DNA from: Candidatus Gastranaerophilales bacterium
GTDB lineage: Bacteria; Cyanobacteriota; Vampirovibrionia; Gastranaerophilales; Gastranaerophilaceae
Assembly (NCBI GenBank): GCA_944327225.1
Contig: CALVGZ010000016.1
Location: forward strand, 1-53,006
Direction: 5' to 3'
Length of the DNA: 53,006 bases
Shown: piece after piece, positions 8,804 through 18,012 of the stretch
Numbering within the stretch: position 1 is the stretch's first letter
Layout of the letters: each line of letters begins with the position of its first letter
Program-made: the position numbers and the translations under genes
Notes under the pieces: generated by a model
Seen by the model: the letters and a program-made list of their open reading frames with translations, nothing else
Told to the model about the DNA's origin: nothing
Databases searched by the model: none

Positions 8804-9298
8804 TTAATTAAGAGTATTTTTTAAAAATAAAAAAAGTTCATTTAATGCAAATTTAACTATGTCTTTTTTAATTTTATGTCGGTCTTTTGTTGATGCTTTT
8901 TTTGAAATATATTTTATGACTTTTATTTTATTTTTATAACCTAAAGAAATGTACACAAGTCCGATTGGTTTTTCAACACTTCCTCCTGTTGGACCGAGTA
9001 TTCCCGTTGTTGCTATTGAACAGTCTGCCATTTTTAAAAGTCCTTCAGACATTTCATAAGCTGTTTGAGAACTTACGGCACCGTATTTTTCAAGTGTTTC
9101 TTTTTTTACATTTAAAAATTTAATTTTAGCATCATTGGAATAGGTGACAAAATTCTGGAAAATAAATTCGCTGGCACCTGCTATATCAGTTAGATACGAA
9201 CTTACAAGACCGCCGGTGCAACTTTCGGCACAGGATAGAGAAAGATGATTTTTTACTAATATTTCTTTTATTTTTTCTAAAAGTTCCTGTTTTTTCAT
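8804..9298 (-). CDS. pncC: Nicotinamide-nucleotide amidohydrolase (stand-alone CinA C-terminal domain)
   Basis: The 164-residue protein is the CinA C-terminal domain alone. This domain hydrolyses NMN to nicotinate mononucleotide in pyridine nucleotide salvage. Family motifs are AESCTGGLVSSYLTD, FVTYSNDAKIKFL, YGAVSSQTAYEM and ATTGILGPTGGS. The N-terminal CinA domain found in longer family members is absent, as in E. coli PncC. It begins 1 nt after the preceding secreted-protein gene and is 53 bp upstream of the CpaE-like gene. Confidence 0.92.
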   Translation of the reverse strand: MKKQELLEKIKEILVKNHLSLSCAESCTGGLVSSYLTDIAGASEFIFQNFVTYSNDAKIKFLNVKKETLEKYGAVSSQTAYEMSEGLLKMADCSIATTGILGPTGGSVEKPIGLVYISLGYKNKIKVIKYISKKASTKDRHKIKKDIVKFALNELFLFLKNTLN

Positions 9299-9299
9299 T

Positions 9300-9989
9300 T
9301 TAAGAAGGTATTTCTAATGTGGACAATAAAATTATATCAAAATTGGTACCTTTTTTAATTACTATTTCATCTCCGTGTCTGAATAAATTTGCAACGGTAT
9401 TGTATATTGTTGAGCATCCACAAGCAACAACTCCGCCAATTGCAGTAACGGGAACAAACAATATTTTAGCTCCTTTAAATAATTCATCTCCTGCCGTTGC
9501 TCCCCATTTAATTGTTCTTGGAACAATTTGAGCTGCTTTTTTTGTATCTCTTGCTACGGCTTTAAAATAGTTACCGTTTGTTGTTAATGCTCCATCAGGT
9601 TTTAAAACATACTCAAAATGACTTGCAATTCCGGAATTAATTGGCAACTGTACCCCTGTTTTCGTTACAAGATGATCTAAATTAAGATATAGTGATGCCG
9701 GTCTGGATAGACTTTTTGAATATTTGATTTCCGTTACTCTCCCCCTAAATATTGTTCTTGAAGGAAGTACTAATTTATTATTTACATAGATATCTTTTGT
9801 GAGATACGCTTGAAACATATCTCCTTGGACAATTTCTTTTGTTGTTAAGTTTTCTGCCATAGAAAGTTCCAGTTTTGTTCCATAAGGGATATTTATACCG
9901 TCTATGTCCGCATACAGTTGATGAGCAGCATTTGCTTTTAGAGAAAATAATAAACATACGCTTAAAATTAAAATTTGTAAAAATTTCAT
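9300..9989 (-). CDS. Hypothetical exported protein
   Basis: I chose the ATG at 9989 rather than an upstream in-frame start at 10052. It follows AAGGATAGGAA and begins a clean signal peptide (residues 1-21, ending in ANA), whereas the longer form would overlap the YhaM-like gene. The mature part of about 208 residues is mostly beta-like, with repeated phrases on ordered assembly (IVQGDMFQAYL, RTIFRGRVTEI), followed by a glycine/alanine-rich hydrophobic stretch around GVVACGCSTIYN. It probably acts in the periplasm or outer envelope. I do not recognise the family. Confidence 0.7.
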   Translation of the reverse strand: MKFLQILILSVCLLFSLKANAAHQLYADIDGINIPYGTKLELSMAENLTTKEIVQGDMFQAYLTKDIYVNNKLVLPSRTIFRGRVTEIKYSKSLSRPASLYLNLDHLVTKTGVQLPINSGIASHFEYVLKPDGALTTNGNYFKAVARDTKKAAQIVPRTIKWGATAGDELFKGAKILFVPVTAIGGVVACGCSTIYNTVANLFRHGDEIVIKKGTNFDIILLSTLEIPS

Positions 9990-10005
9990 AATTCCTATCC
10001 TTATT

Positions 10006-10842
10006 TTATAATTTTTTAATTTCGCTAACGTTTGTTGCTCCAAATTTTGCACTTAAATCGTCAATATGATGAATTATATAATAAAAAGGTTCTAAATCTC
10101 TTTCATTTAGGTCAATCATAGCCCCCCATTCAGTTCTACCATGGTGAGCAGCTATCATTTTTGCTATATTTAAATACCCTTTTGACATACAAAGTGAAAA
10201 ACCAAATTGTGAATGGCTTATCCAATCTTTTCTAAATTGTTCGTTATATTCAATTATTCCTGATTCAAGGTTGATTTCATATTCAAAAATTTTACCTATA
10301 TCATGCAATATACAAGCTGCAAGAACCTCATCTCGATTAATGTATTTTTTTATTTTAGGTAAAACGGCTTGTGCAAATTCAAGACATTCAAGAGTATGCA
10401 CAACAAGCCCGCCGATATAGTTATGATGCATTTGCTTTGCTGCAGGTGCTACTATAAACTTTTCTTTGTTGTCATTTAAAAAATTTAAAATAAATTCTTT
10501 TAAGTCATCTTTTCTAAAAGTATTTATAATTTCAATAATTTTATCAAACAGTTCTTCCCGTTTTTCTTCATCTATTCCAAGACTTGCTGTTTCAAGAACT
10601 TCAAAATTATTTAAAAGACAATTATTATATTTTTCATTATAACTTGCAGTGATTATTTTTATTATATTGCCTACTCTGGTTGCAATATCCGGAGTTCTGT
10701 TAAGTGTTTCTTCCCATAGGACACAATTTAAAACAGATAAATCCGTAAGATTTCTGATTTGCATTTTACCCATTTTGGTTCCGGCTTTTGTATCCCCGAC
10801 AGAGTATGAAAGTATTTCGTATTTTGCATTTTTATCAAACAT
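10006..10842 (-). CDS. YhaM-like 3'-5' exoribonuclease (OB fold plus HD domain)
   Basis: The N-terminal 100 residues look like an OB-fold nucleic-acid-binding domain (GKMQIRNLTDLSVLNCVLW). An HD phosphohydrolase domain follows, with MHHNYIGGLVVHTLE, the HD pair in LHDIGKIFEYE and AAHHGRTEWG. This order is that of YhaM/CBF1 exonucleases, which trim RNA or DNA from the 3' end. At 278 residues it is slightly short for YhaM. A TAAAAT box 6 nt upstream of the ATG could be a promoter, but no good -35 is visible. It heads the run toward cinA and ribD. Confidence 0.85.
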   Translation of the reverse strand: MFDKNAKYEILSYSVGDTKAGTKMGKMQIRNLTDLSVLNCVLWEETLNRTPDIATRVGNIIKIITASYNEKYNNCLLNNFEVLETASLGIDEEKREELFDKIIEIINTFRKDDLKEFILNFLNDNKEKFIVAPAAKQMHHNYIGGLVVHTLECLEFAQAVLPKIKKYINRDEVLAACILHDIGKIFEYEINLESGIIEYNEQFRKDWISHSQFGFSLCMSKGYLNIAKMIAAHHGRTEWGAMIDLNERDLEPFYYIIHHIDDLSAKFGATNVSEIKKL

Positions 10843-10881
10843 AAAATAATTTTACTACAAGTTAAAAAATAGCACCATACT

Positions 10882-11946
10882 TTATTTTAAATTTCTTTTT
10901 AATTCCATAATTTTTTCAAAGGAATTATCTATATTACATTCTTTTATATTTCCTTTTTCAATTTCTTCTTTTATTATTTTATGGATTTTTGAAACAATTG
11001 TAGTGTCATTTTTTGATATGTTATTTGAAAAGAGCATTATATTAACCCCTGAATTAATTGAGTTTATAATAATTTCTCTTAATGTGTAATTATTTCTTAT
11101 TGCCTTCATATCATAATCATCAGATATAATTACACCACTAAAACCTATTTTGTTTCTTAATAGGTCTATTGTATTTTTTGATAAACTGGCAGGATATATT
11201 TCATCTATGTTTGAATTAAAAACATGTGAAATCATCACCATATTTAATTTGTCATAATTTTTTAATTTTTTATATGGTTCAAGTTCTTTTTCATCAAATG
11301 TTTTTGTGTTATCAACAAATCCTTTGTGAGTGTCGCCTTTTACGCTTCCGTGTCCTGGAAAATGTTTAGTTGAGGTTATTATGTTTCTTTTGTTGTGTTC
11401 TTCAATCATAATTGAAGCATATTTTGAAACAATCTCAGGGTCTTTGCCGTAGCTTCTTTCTTTTAGTTCTATTATTGAATTCGGATTAATTGCCAAATCA
11501 ACACAAGGAGCAAAATTTACGTTAATTCCGGTTTCATTTAAGGTTTGTGCCATTTTTGAATATTCTTTTTTTGCTTCATTATTTGATAAGCTTGAGATTT
11601 CTTTTGCCGATTTAAAATTTATAAAATCAAATCTTTGTATATATCCGCCCTCGTTGTCAATTGAAATAAGAACAGGAATATTTGAGGAAGATTTTAATTT
11701 GTCGGTCATTAAAATTAAATCATTTTTGCTTTTAATATTTTTTGAAAAAAGAATAACTCCTGAAATTTTTTTATTTTTTAGTTGTTTTAAAATTCTTTTA
11801 AATTCAATGGAATTTATATTGTCTCCTCTGAAACCTAAAATAATCATCTGTCCTATTTTTTCATCAAGGGTTTCTGCACCGACTGCATTTATAAAGATGC
11901 AAACTGTCACAATTGTATATAAAATTTTAATCAGGAATTTGCTCAT
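10882..11946 (-). CDS. nagZ: Beta-N-acetylhexosaminidase, glycoside hydrolase family 3
   Basis: The protein has a signal peptide (about residues 1-24) followed by a GH3 barrel with the NagZ signatures KHFPGHGSVKGDTH and the nucleophile region SDDYDMKAI. NagZ removes GlcNAc from muropeptides. The usual Gram-negative enzyme is cytoplasmic, while the signal peptide here points to an exported form, as in Bacillus. Its start overlaps the end of yihY by 20 nt. Together with SpoIID and MurJ elsewhere in the window it points to peptidoglycan turnover. Confidence 0.9.
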   Translation of the reverse strand: MSKFLIKILYTIVTVCIFINAVGAETLDEKIGQMIILGFRGDNINSIEFKRILKQLKNKKISGVILFSKNIKSKNDLILMTDKLKSSSNIPVLISIDNEGGYIQRFDFINFKSAKEISSLSNNEAKKEYSKMAQTLNETGINVNFAPCVDLAINPNSIIELKERSYGKDPEIVSKYASIMIEEHNKRNIITSTKHFPGHGSVKGDTHKGFVDNTKTFDEKELEPYKKLKNYDKLNMVMISHVFNSNIDEIYPASLSKNTIDLLRNKIGFSGVIISDDYDMKAIRNNYTLREIIINSINSGVNIMLFSNNISKNDTTIVSKIHKIIKEEIEKGNIKECNIDNSFEKIMELKRNLK

Positions 11947-12814
11947 TTTTTTGTTTCTTTTTATCCAGAATGATTAATTTCCTTAATGTTTGGTTATTTA
12001 CCTGTCCTCCAATCAGGAGAATAATTGAAGAATAATATAGCCAAACCATTAAAATTGCAAATGTACCAATCGTTCCATATACTTTGTTGTATGTACCCAG
12101 TGCATTAACGTACAGTGAAAATGCCCATGAACCTATCAGCCAAAATACACAGAAAAATAATGCTCCCGGTATAACGCTTTTTCTTTTTACACTAAAATCT
12201 CTTGCGGGAAGAACATAATAATTAATAGAAGATAACAAAAATAGCATTAAAAAGGCTATTGGCCAACGTGTGATTAAAATTGTATCAATTATATGCTGGG
12301 GAATTGAAAGATAAATTCCTATAAAATTTAAAATTACCTTACCTAATACTATTAAATTTATACTTATAAAAAGGAAGAATGTGTTAACAAACACCATCAA
12401 TATTGCAAGTAATCTGACTTTTATAAAGCTTCTGTTTTCCGTAACATTATTTGCCCTGTTCAATCCTTTTATAATTACTGCAATAGCATTGGAAGTTAAA
12501 AACAGTGTCATAAAAAAGCCGACTATTGCCATAATTTTTCCACTTTGAAATAAGACAACTTCTGCTAAAACACTGTTAATTAAATCTATGACACCTTGTG
12601 GAGCAATTGTCGATAATCCGAAAATGATTTTATTTATGAAGATTTTTTTTCCCAGCCATCCAAAAACAGCCATTGTAAAGAGCATGAAGGGAAATATTCC
12701 TAAAGCTGTCATATAGGCCATTTCGCCCGCAGCATTAGCATAATCATCTCTGATTATTGATTTTACAAGATTTTGTAAATATTCTTTTAATATTTCATAT
12801 ATTTTCTTAATCAT
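11927..12814 (-). CDS. YihY/BrkB (UPF0761) family inner-membrane protein
   Basis: This 295-residue polytopic protein has about six membrane helices and the family segments AAGEMAYMTALGIFPF near the N-terminus and YNKVYGTIGTFAILMVWLYY near the C-terminus. Family members were once annotated as ribonuclease BN; that assignment was wrong and the true function is not settled. Its ATG overlaps the nrnA stop by 4 nt, and its own end overlaps nagZ, so the three genes are likely co-translated. Confidence 0.9.
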   Translation of the reverse strand: MIKKIYEILKEYLQNLVKSIIRDDYANAAGEMAYMTALGIFPFMLFTMAVFGWLGKKIFINKIIFGLSTIAPQGVIDLINSVLAEVVLFQSGKIMAIVGFFMTLFLTSNAIAVIIKGLNRANNVTENRSFIKVRLLAILMVFVNTFFLFISINLIVLGKVILNFIGIYLSIPQHIIDTILITRWPIAFLMLFLLSSINYYVLPARDFSVKRKSVIPGALFFCVFWLIGSWAFSLYVNALGTYNKVYGTIGTFAILMVWLYYSSIILLIGGQVNNQTLRKLIILDKKKQKNEQIPD

Positions 12815-13764
12815 AACAGTGTTTGTGCTTGTTCAATGAGTTTTTTAAGTGCTTCATTTATTTCAAGCTTAATTGTGCAACCGGCTGCACGTTTATGTCC
12901 TCCGCCTTTGAACTTATCTGTAATTTTTGTTGCATCAAGGTTTTGTGATCTTATTGAAACTTTGACTCCCAAATCTGTTTCTTTTAAAACAAAAGCAACT
13001 TCAACTCCTTCTATTGAGCGCAAAGTTTCGCAAATTCCTTCCGTGTATTCATCTGTTGCATTGTATTTTTTTATTATTTCTTTTGTTATTAAAGTATAAA
13101 CTATTTTATCGTTTGAATGAAATTTTGCATTTGATACAAGATAATTTTGAAAAAGTATTAAATTTTTGGGTTTATTGGAATAGCAAAAATCGGCAATTTC
13201 AGAAGTAATAATTCCGGTGTCTGCCAATTTTGAAGCTATTTTAAATGTTTGTGGAGTAGTATTTTCATATTTAAAACATCCGGTATCCGTTAAAATTCCG
13301 CAATATAGAGCAGTGGCTATTTCTTTTGTTATTTTAATATTTTCTTTTTTGAATATTTCATATAAAACTTCTGAAGCAGAGGATAATCCCCCTTTTATGT
13401 AGTTTAATTTTCCGTAACCTTTGTTTGTTTTGTGATGATCAATGACAATAGTGTTTTTGGTATTTTCAAAGATTTTTCTTGCATTTTCAACAATTCTGTC
13501 TATTGATGCAACGTCAACTGCTATAATAAGGTCATAATCACTTTTAACATCAGGCAAAAAAAGTGCGGATTTTATGTTTGGTAAAAATTCATACATTTTT
13601 GGAAATTGAATTTTGTTTTTAATTTGGATTAAAATATCTGCTTTTTTGCCTATATAAGATTTTAAAGCACTTGCAGTTCCTAAAGTGTCGCCATCAGGAT
13701 TTACATGTGTTATGATTAATACTCGAGAAGAGTTTTTTATTAAATCTATGATTTTTCTTTCCAT
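12811..13764 (-). CDS. nrnA: DHH/DHHA1 phosphoesterase, NrnA-like oligoribonuclease/pAp phosphatase
   Basis: The DHH domain has ITHVNPDGDTLGTA at the N-terminus, the VIDHHKT motif near the middle and the C-terminal DHHA1 motif GGGHKRAAGC. NrnA degrades short RNA to mononucleotides and dephosphorylates pAp. I prefer the ATG at 13764 to the TTG two codons upstream. With the YhaM-like exonuclease three genes downstream, the array holds two nucleases for RNA end-processing. It is divergent from the CaCA antiporter gene. Confidence 0.9.
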   Translation of the reverse strand: MERKIIDLIKNSSRVLIITHVNPDGDTLGTASALKSYIGKKADILIQIKNKIQFPKMYEFLPNIKSALFLPDVKSDYDLIIAVDVASIDRIVENARKIFENTKNTIVIDHHKTNKGYGKLNYIKGGLSSASEVLYEIFKKENIKITKEIATALYCGILTDTGCFKYENTTPQTFKIASKLADTGIITSEIADFCYSNKPKNLILFQNYLVSNAKFHSNDKIVYTLITKEIIKKYNATDEYTEGICETLRSIEGVEVAFVLKETDLGVKVSIRSQNLDATKITDKFKGGGHKRAAGCTIKLEINEALKKLIEQAQTLL

Positions 13765-13801
13765 TTGCAATTAGGATATCACAAAAATAAAAGGAAAATA
13801 A

Positions 13802-14830
13802 ATGTTTTTTTTAACTCATGGCACTTTAGTTTTAATTTATATTGTTTTAATAATATACACGTGTAATTTTTTTACTAATGCTATTGAACATTTAGGTTTT
13901 AAATTAAAACTCGGAAATAGTGCGACAGGTTCAATTTTAGCGGTTATTGGAACTTCGCTTCCGGAGACTGTTATTCCTTTAGTTGCTATTTTTGGAGCTG
14001 TTTTATTAAAAACAAACATTGATGTCGGAGAAAATGTGGCTTTGGGGGCAATAATCGGGTCTCCGTTTATGCTAAATACTTTTGCTTTATTTGTTTTGGG
14101 TTTTTTTGTTTTTGTTTTTTATATTTTTAAAAAAAGAAAAAAAACGGATTTGAGTTTAGATTATAAAAATGTTTTAAGAGACTGTAAATATTTTCTGTTT
14201 GCATATATACCTGCAATTTTATCAACATTTTTAAACAGTTTTATTTTGAAGTACGTAGTGGTTTTTTATTTAATAGCTTTATATTTTATTTTTGTTCATC
14301 GGACAATTATTAAATCTAAAGAAAGTTATACTGAACAAAAACCTGATAAATTGATGATTTTAAAAATTCTTCCTTTTTTTGGAGAAGCAACTTTGTTTCT
14401 GGTTTTATTACAGATTTTTCTTTCTTTGGTTAGTTTGATTGTTTTTTCACATTTATTTGTGAACGAGATTGAAATTTTTTCAAAAATAATAAATGTAAGT
14501 CCTCTGATTTTGAGCTTGGTGATTACTCCTTTTGCGACGGAATTACCCGAGTGTGTAAATAGTGTTATATGGGTAAAATCTTCTAAAGACGACCTTGCTG
14601 TTGCTAATATTTTGGGCGGAACAATTTTTCAAGCTACTATTATTGTTGCTATGGGTATATTGTTTACAAATTGGAAATTAGATTTTAGTATTATGATAAA
14701 CGCTCTTTTGGTAATTTTATGCGTGTTTTTACTTATTTTAAATACATTTTTAAATAAGAAAGTTAAGTTATTTTCTCTTATTTTTTGCGGATTATTTTAT
14801 TTTTTGTATTTAATATATTTAATATATTAA
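13802..14830 (+). CDS. Sodium:calcium antiporter of the CaCA family
   Basis: This integral membrane protein of 342 residues has two inverted alpha repeats. The first contains GTSLPETVIPL with GAIIGSPF, the second ATELPECVN with NILGGTIFQA. These glutamate-bearing motifs bind the cation in CaCA exchangers, so Ca2+/Na+ or Ca2+/H+ exchange at the cytoplasmic membrane is likely. AAGGAAA precedes the ATG. It is a single-gene unit ending at the strong hairpin at 14835-14869. Confidence 0.92.
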   Translation: MFFLTHGTLVLIYIVLIIYTCNFFTNAIEHLGFKLKLGNSATGSILAVIGTSLPETVIPLVAIFGAVLLKTNIDVGENVALGAIIGSPFMLNTFALFVLGFFVFVFYIFKKRKKTDLSLDYKNVLRDCKYFLFAYIPAILSTFLNSFILKYVVVFYLIALYFIFVHRTIIKSKESYTEQKPDKLMILKILPFFGEATLFLVLLQIFLSLVSLIVFSHLFVNEIEIFSKIINVSPLILSLVITPFATELPECVNSVIWVKSSKDDLAVANILGGTIFQATIIVAMGILFTNWKLDFSIMINALLVILCVFLLILNTFLNKKVKLFSLIFCGLFYFLYLIYLIY

Positions 14831-14834
14831 AGCT

Positions 14835-14869
14835 ATATTAAAAAGCCCCATTACGGGGCTTTTTAATAT
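14835..14869. terminator. Bidirectional rho-independent terminator
   Basis: A perfect 15-bp stem, with a GCCCC/GGGGC core flanked by A and T runs, encloses the loop ATTAC. It lies between the convergent CaCA and MFS genes and has U-tracts for both directions. Confidence 0.93.
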
Positions 14870-14870
14870 G

Positions 14871-16259
14871 CTATTCCATATCTTCCTTTTCTTTAACCGA
14901 AAGTGTTACCATGGCTGCAATTATAAGCATTATAGCACCAAACATAAACGCATAATCCCAATGATTATTTTCATATCCGCATGCGTTTTTATATGTTGAA
15001 ATATTTATAAACCAAGCTAAGAGAGTGCAAACCAAAACTTGAGGAGCTGATATAAATATATTAAATATACCCATAGCAGAGCCTTCAGTTCCCTCTTTTA
15101 TGTGTTTTGATAACATTGCAAAAGGTAGTGATAAAGTTGACGCCCAGCCAACACCTGCTAATCCCATAGCAGAAAATACCGTAACTTTATTTGGCATAAA
15201 TGCCATTAAAATGTAAGCTAATGCCATTAGGAACAATGATCCTGCATGAACTCTTTTGTTACCTCTTATTTCTGCCATTTTAGCTATTGGAATCGCAATA
15301 ATAAAACAAATTAAGTTAAAAAACGCAAAGCAAACCGATGCAAAATTTTGTGCTTCAATTTGTTTTAATCCGAATGAATCAACAATATTATCAGCTAGTT
15401 CTGTTGTATTTGGTATTCCAAAAAGAATGTGCACAACATATTGTGTAAAAAATATCATAAGACTCATTATCCCTATCCAAGCAAAAAATTGAACCATACA
15501 GATTTTGCCGACTTCAGGAGAAGCTGATAAAAATTCTATAACATTTTCAATAAAGGGTTTAGAGACAGTTTTTTTAGCTTCAAGTTTTTTTTCAACAAGG
15601 CATTCTTTACTTACTTTGTTTTCTCTGAAAGTTATGCAAGTCCAAAGCATTCCTAAAATAAAAGCTAAACCTGCCATTGTAAATTGTGCGTCTACTGACA
15701 TTTGATAATTAAAAGCCCATTTTAAAAATGGTGCCGTTCCGGCTGCGATAACTGATCCTAAGCCAATTGCAAAACTTAAATAAGAATTTGCTATAGCGTG
15801 TTGGCTTTTTTGAATATTATCGGGAATTAAAGCTCTATATGGACCTTGAGCCGCATTAACGCAAGCATCGATTACCCAGATAAAAATCGCAGCTATAAAA
15901 AGAGCTAAAAATTCAGGATGATTTTTTCCGAAAAGATTGCTTAAAAGCTCGCTTTTTGGAAGCAATATTAGTCCTATTGCACCAAATAATGCTCCGAAAA
16001 ATAAGTATGGTAATCTTCTTCCGAAGCGAGTAAACGTGTTATCCGAAAGCGCTCCTATTATTGGCTGGACTACAATTCCGGTTATGGGGCCAGCTAACCA
16101 TATTAAGCCGTACAATAAAGGGCTTGCCCCTAAAGATTCGGTTAAAGGTCCGGATAAAATTATTCTCATTTGCCAAGCAAATTGTAGACCAAAAAAACCG
16201 ATACAAAAATTTAAAAGTTGAATGGGGCTAAATTTTCTAAGATTCTCATCACAAGTCAT
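14871..16259 (-). CDS. MFS transporter, GPH/SLC45-like sugar carrier
   Basis: This 12-helix major facilitator protein has the signature VVQPIIGALSDNTFTRFGRR between helices 2 and 3, typical of glycoside/sucrose-type carriers. Sugar/cation symport is likely; the substrate cannot be read from sequence. I chose the ATG at 16259 because GAGGAG lies 7 nt upstream; an ATG nine codons earlier lacks such support. It converges on the CaCA gene across a shared terminator. No sugar hydrolase is directly adjacent. Confidence 0.85.
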   Translation of the reverse strand: MTCDENLRKFSPIQLLNFCIGFFGLQFAWQMRIILSGPLTESLGASPLLYGLIWLAGPITGIVVQPIIGALSDNTFTRFGRRLPYLFFGALFGAIGLILLPKSELLSNLFGKNHPEFLALFIAAIFIWVIDACVNAAQGPYRALIPDNIQKSQHAIANSYLSFAIGLGSVIAAGTAPFLKWAFNYQMSVDAQFTMAGLAFILGMLWTCITFRENKVSKECLVEKKLEAKKTVSKPFIENVIEFLSASPEVGKICMVQFFAWIGIMSLMIFFTQYVVHILFGIPNTTELADNIVDSFGLKQIEAQNFASVCFAFFNLICFIIAIPIAKMAEIRGNKRVHAGSLFLMALAYILMAFMPNKVTVFSAMGLAGVGWASTLSLPFAMLSKHIKEGTEGSAMGIFNIFISAPQVLVCTLLAWFINISTYKNACGYENNHWDYAFMFGAIMLIIAAMVTLSVKEKEDME

Positions 16260-16292
16260 CTTGTTACTCCTCAAAGTCATAAACATAATTAT

Positions 16293-16321
16293 TTTACATT
16301 AATAATTTTTAATTGTAAAAT
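16293..16321 (+). promoter_or_regulatory. Predicted sigma70-like promoter of the SpoIID gene
   Basis: TTTACA (16293-16298) and TAAAAT (16316-16321) are 17 bp apart. The ATG at 16329 begins 7 nt after the -10 box and has no Shine-Dalgarno sequence, so the transcript is predicted to be leaderless. Confidence 0.5.
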
Positions 16322-16328
16322 TGTAAAT

Positions 16329-18011
16329 ATGAGAATTAAGTTTTTACTGTTATTGATTTTAAGTTTATTTTTTATTAACCCCGTTTTTTCGGCTTCTGAA
16401 AAAAAGGTTGTTAGAGTTGCTCTTTCTAATAAAATCGGGTTTGAGTATACTAATGTTCGCATTTTTTCTGCTACTCCTATTTCAATAATCAGTTTGTCTC
16501 AAGCAGGTTCAAATGCCCAAATTGGAGTTGTGGATTCAGAAAAAATTATTGAAGTTAAATTTAAAGATACTTTATATGACATATATGTCGATGGAAGTTT
16601 GAAATATGAAAATATAGCGGAGCCTATATTGTTTAACTCTAATTCAGAAATCAATGTTTTAGATTTGAATAAAAAAGGAACTCCTGCTAAATATAAGGGC
16701 ATGCTTGAAATAAGAACTTCAAAAAATAATAATGCTTTCAATTTGATAAATGTTGTTGATATGCAAAATTATTTAAGAGGCGTTATTTCTAATGAAATGC
16801 CAGTATCTTTTGGACTAGAAGCACTTAAAGCTCAAGCTGTTGCGGCAAGAAATTATGCAACAAATGCAAATATGAATTCAAATTATGATCTTGTTGATTC
16901 AACCGCTGCTCAAGTATATTACGGTGTAAATTCTTATCGTGATATTTCCGATAAGGCCGTTAGTGAAACTATGGGAATATATGCCTTATATAAAGAAAAA
17001 CCTATAATGGCACAATATTTTTCTACATCCGGCGGTATAACGGATGATTGGGATGATGTTTTCGGAAACGGTATTCCTTCGGATAATCATCCTTATTTAA
17101 AAGCAAGATATGATAAAGAAGGTCAAAAACCTTTGAAAACAGAAGATGATGTCAGGAAATTTTATTCATCAAATGATGGCGGAATTGACACAAATTCTCC
17201 AAAATATAGATGGAGTTTTGAATTTACTCGTGAAGAACTTGAAAATATTTTACATACAACTCTCCAGCAACAATCAAAAGCGGGACTTGTGTATCCTACT
17301 TATGACGGAGATATTAAACTTGAAGGCTTAAAAGAAATAAAACCTATAAAAAGAACTCAGTCGGGTAAGATACTGGAACTTGAAATAATTGCAAAGTCGG
17401 GTTCATATAGGGTTAAAAAGGAGCTTGGAATAAGAAGAGTTTTGAAGAAAGATAACGCAATGCTTCCGAGTGCTAACTTTTTTATAGAAACCGGCGGTGA
17501 AACAAAAGCAGGTAATGCGGAAAAAGAAACCGGATTGATTGGCATTTTTAGTTCATTTGATGATGAGAAATATCCTGAAACTTTTAAATTTATTGGCGGT
17601 GGATTCGGGCATGGTGTTGGTATGAGTCAGTTCGGAGCTTGTAATCTTGCAAAAGCGGGTAAAAAATATCCCGAAATTTTAAAGCATTACTATACCGATA
17701 TAAATATCTCAACTCATCCTTTAACGGTTTTATATAATGAATATAATGTTTGGTATAAAACAGATTTTTATTTTGATAAAAATGTATATAAATCGGCTTA
17801 TTTGTATATTAATAATCATAAAGGCACAAGCGAGTTTCCTTTTAAGATTAACGATTTAGAATTTAATAATACACGTGAGATTTCAGGAAATAAAGTTGTC
17901 AAAATAGACATTACCCAATATTTAAAAAACGGTACAAATACAATTAGTTTTGCACCACTAACTCGTGAAAATAAAGGCAAATATATAATTTACAGAGTGG
18001 AATTTTATTAA
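16329..18011 (+). CDS. SpoIID/LytB-domain protein, probable peptidoglycan lytic enzyme
   Basis: I chose the ATG at 16329, which opens a signal peptide (MRIKFLLLLILSLFF...). A longer frame from 16218 would run into the divergent MFS gene. The 560-residue protein carries the SpoIID domain: MQNYLRGVISNEMP with the family glutamate, ALKAQAVAARNYA, then GGGFGHGVGMSQFGA and EILKHYYTDI. SpoIID cleaves denuded glycan strands in peptidoglycan. The middle of the domain is expanded, and about 100 residues extend beyond it. It is followed 1 nt later by murJ, which fits a cell-wall role. Confidence 0.9.
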   Translation: MRIKFLLLLILSLFFINPVFSASEKKVVRVALSNKIGFEYTNVRIFSATPISIISLSQAGSNAQIGVVDSEKIIEVKFKDTLYDIYVDGSLKYENIAEPILFNSNSEINVLDLNKKGTPAKYKGMLEIRTSKNNNAFNLINVVDMQNYLRGVISNEMPVSFGLEALKAQAVAARNYATNANMNSNYDLVDSTAAQVYYGVNSYRDISDKAVSETMGIYALYKEKPIMAQYFSTSGGITDDWDDVFGNGIPSDNHPYLKARYDKEGQKPLKTEDDVRKFYSSNDGGIDTNSPKYRWSFEFTREELENILHTTLQQQSKAGLVYPTYDGDIKLEGLKEIKPIKRTQSGKILELEIIAKSGSYRVKKELGIRRVLKKDNAMLPSANFFIETGGETKAGNAEKETGLIGIFSSFDDEKYPETFKFIGGGFGHGVGMSQFGACNLAKAGKKYPEILKHYYTDINISTHPLTVLYNEYNVWYKTDFYFDKNVYKSAYLYINNHKGTSEFPFKINDLEFNNTREISGNKVVKIDITQYLKNGTNTISFAPLTRENKGKYIIYRVEFY

Positions 18012-18012
18012 A

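Noticed and set aside
9990-10052. A longer start for the exported protein at 9300-9989
   Set aside because: It overlaps the end of the YhaM-like gene and places 21 charged residues before a normal signal peptide; the ATG at 9989 has a ribosome binding site.
16218-16328. An N-terminal extension of the SpoIID protein
   Set aside because: It would overlap the start of the divergent MFS gene and would hide a clean signal peptide that begins at the ATG at 16329, which has its own promoter.
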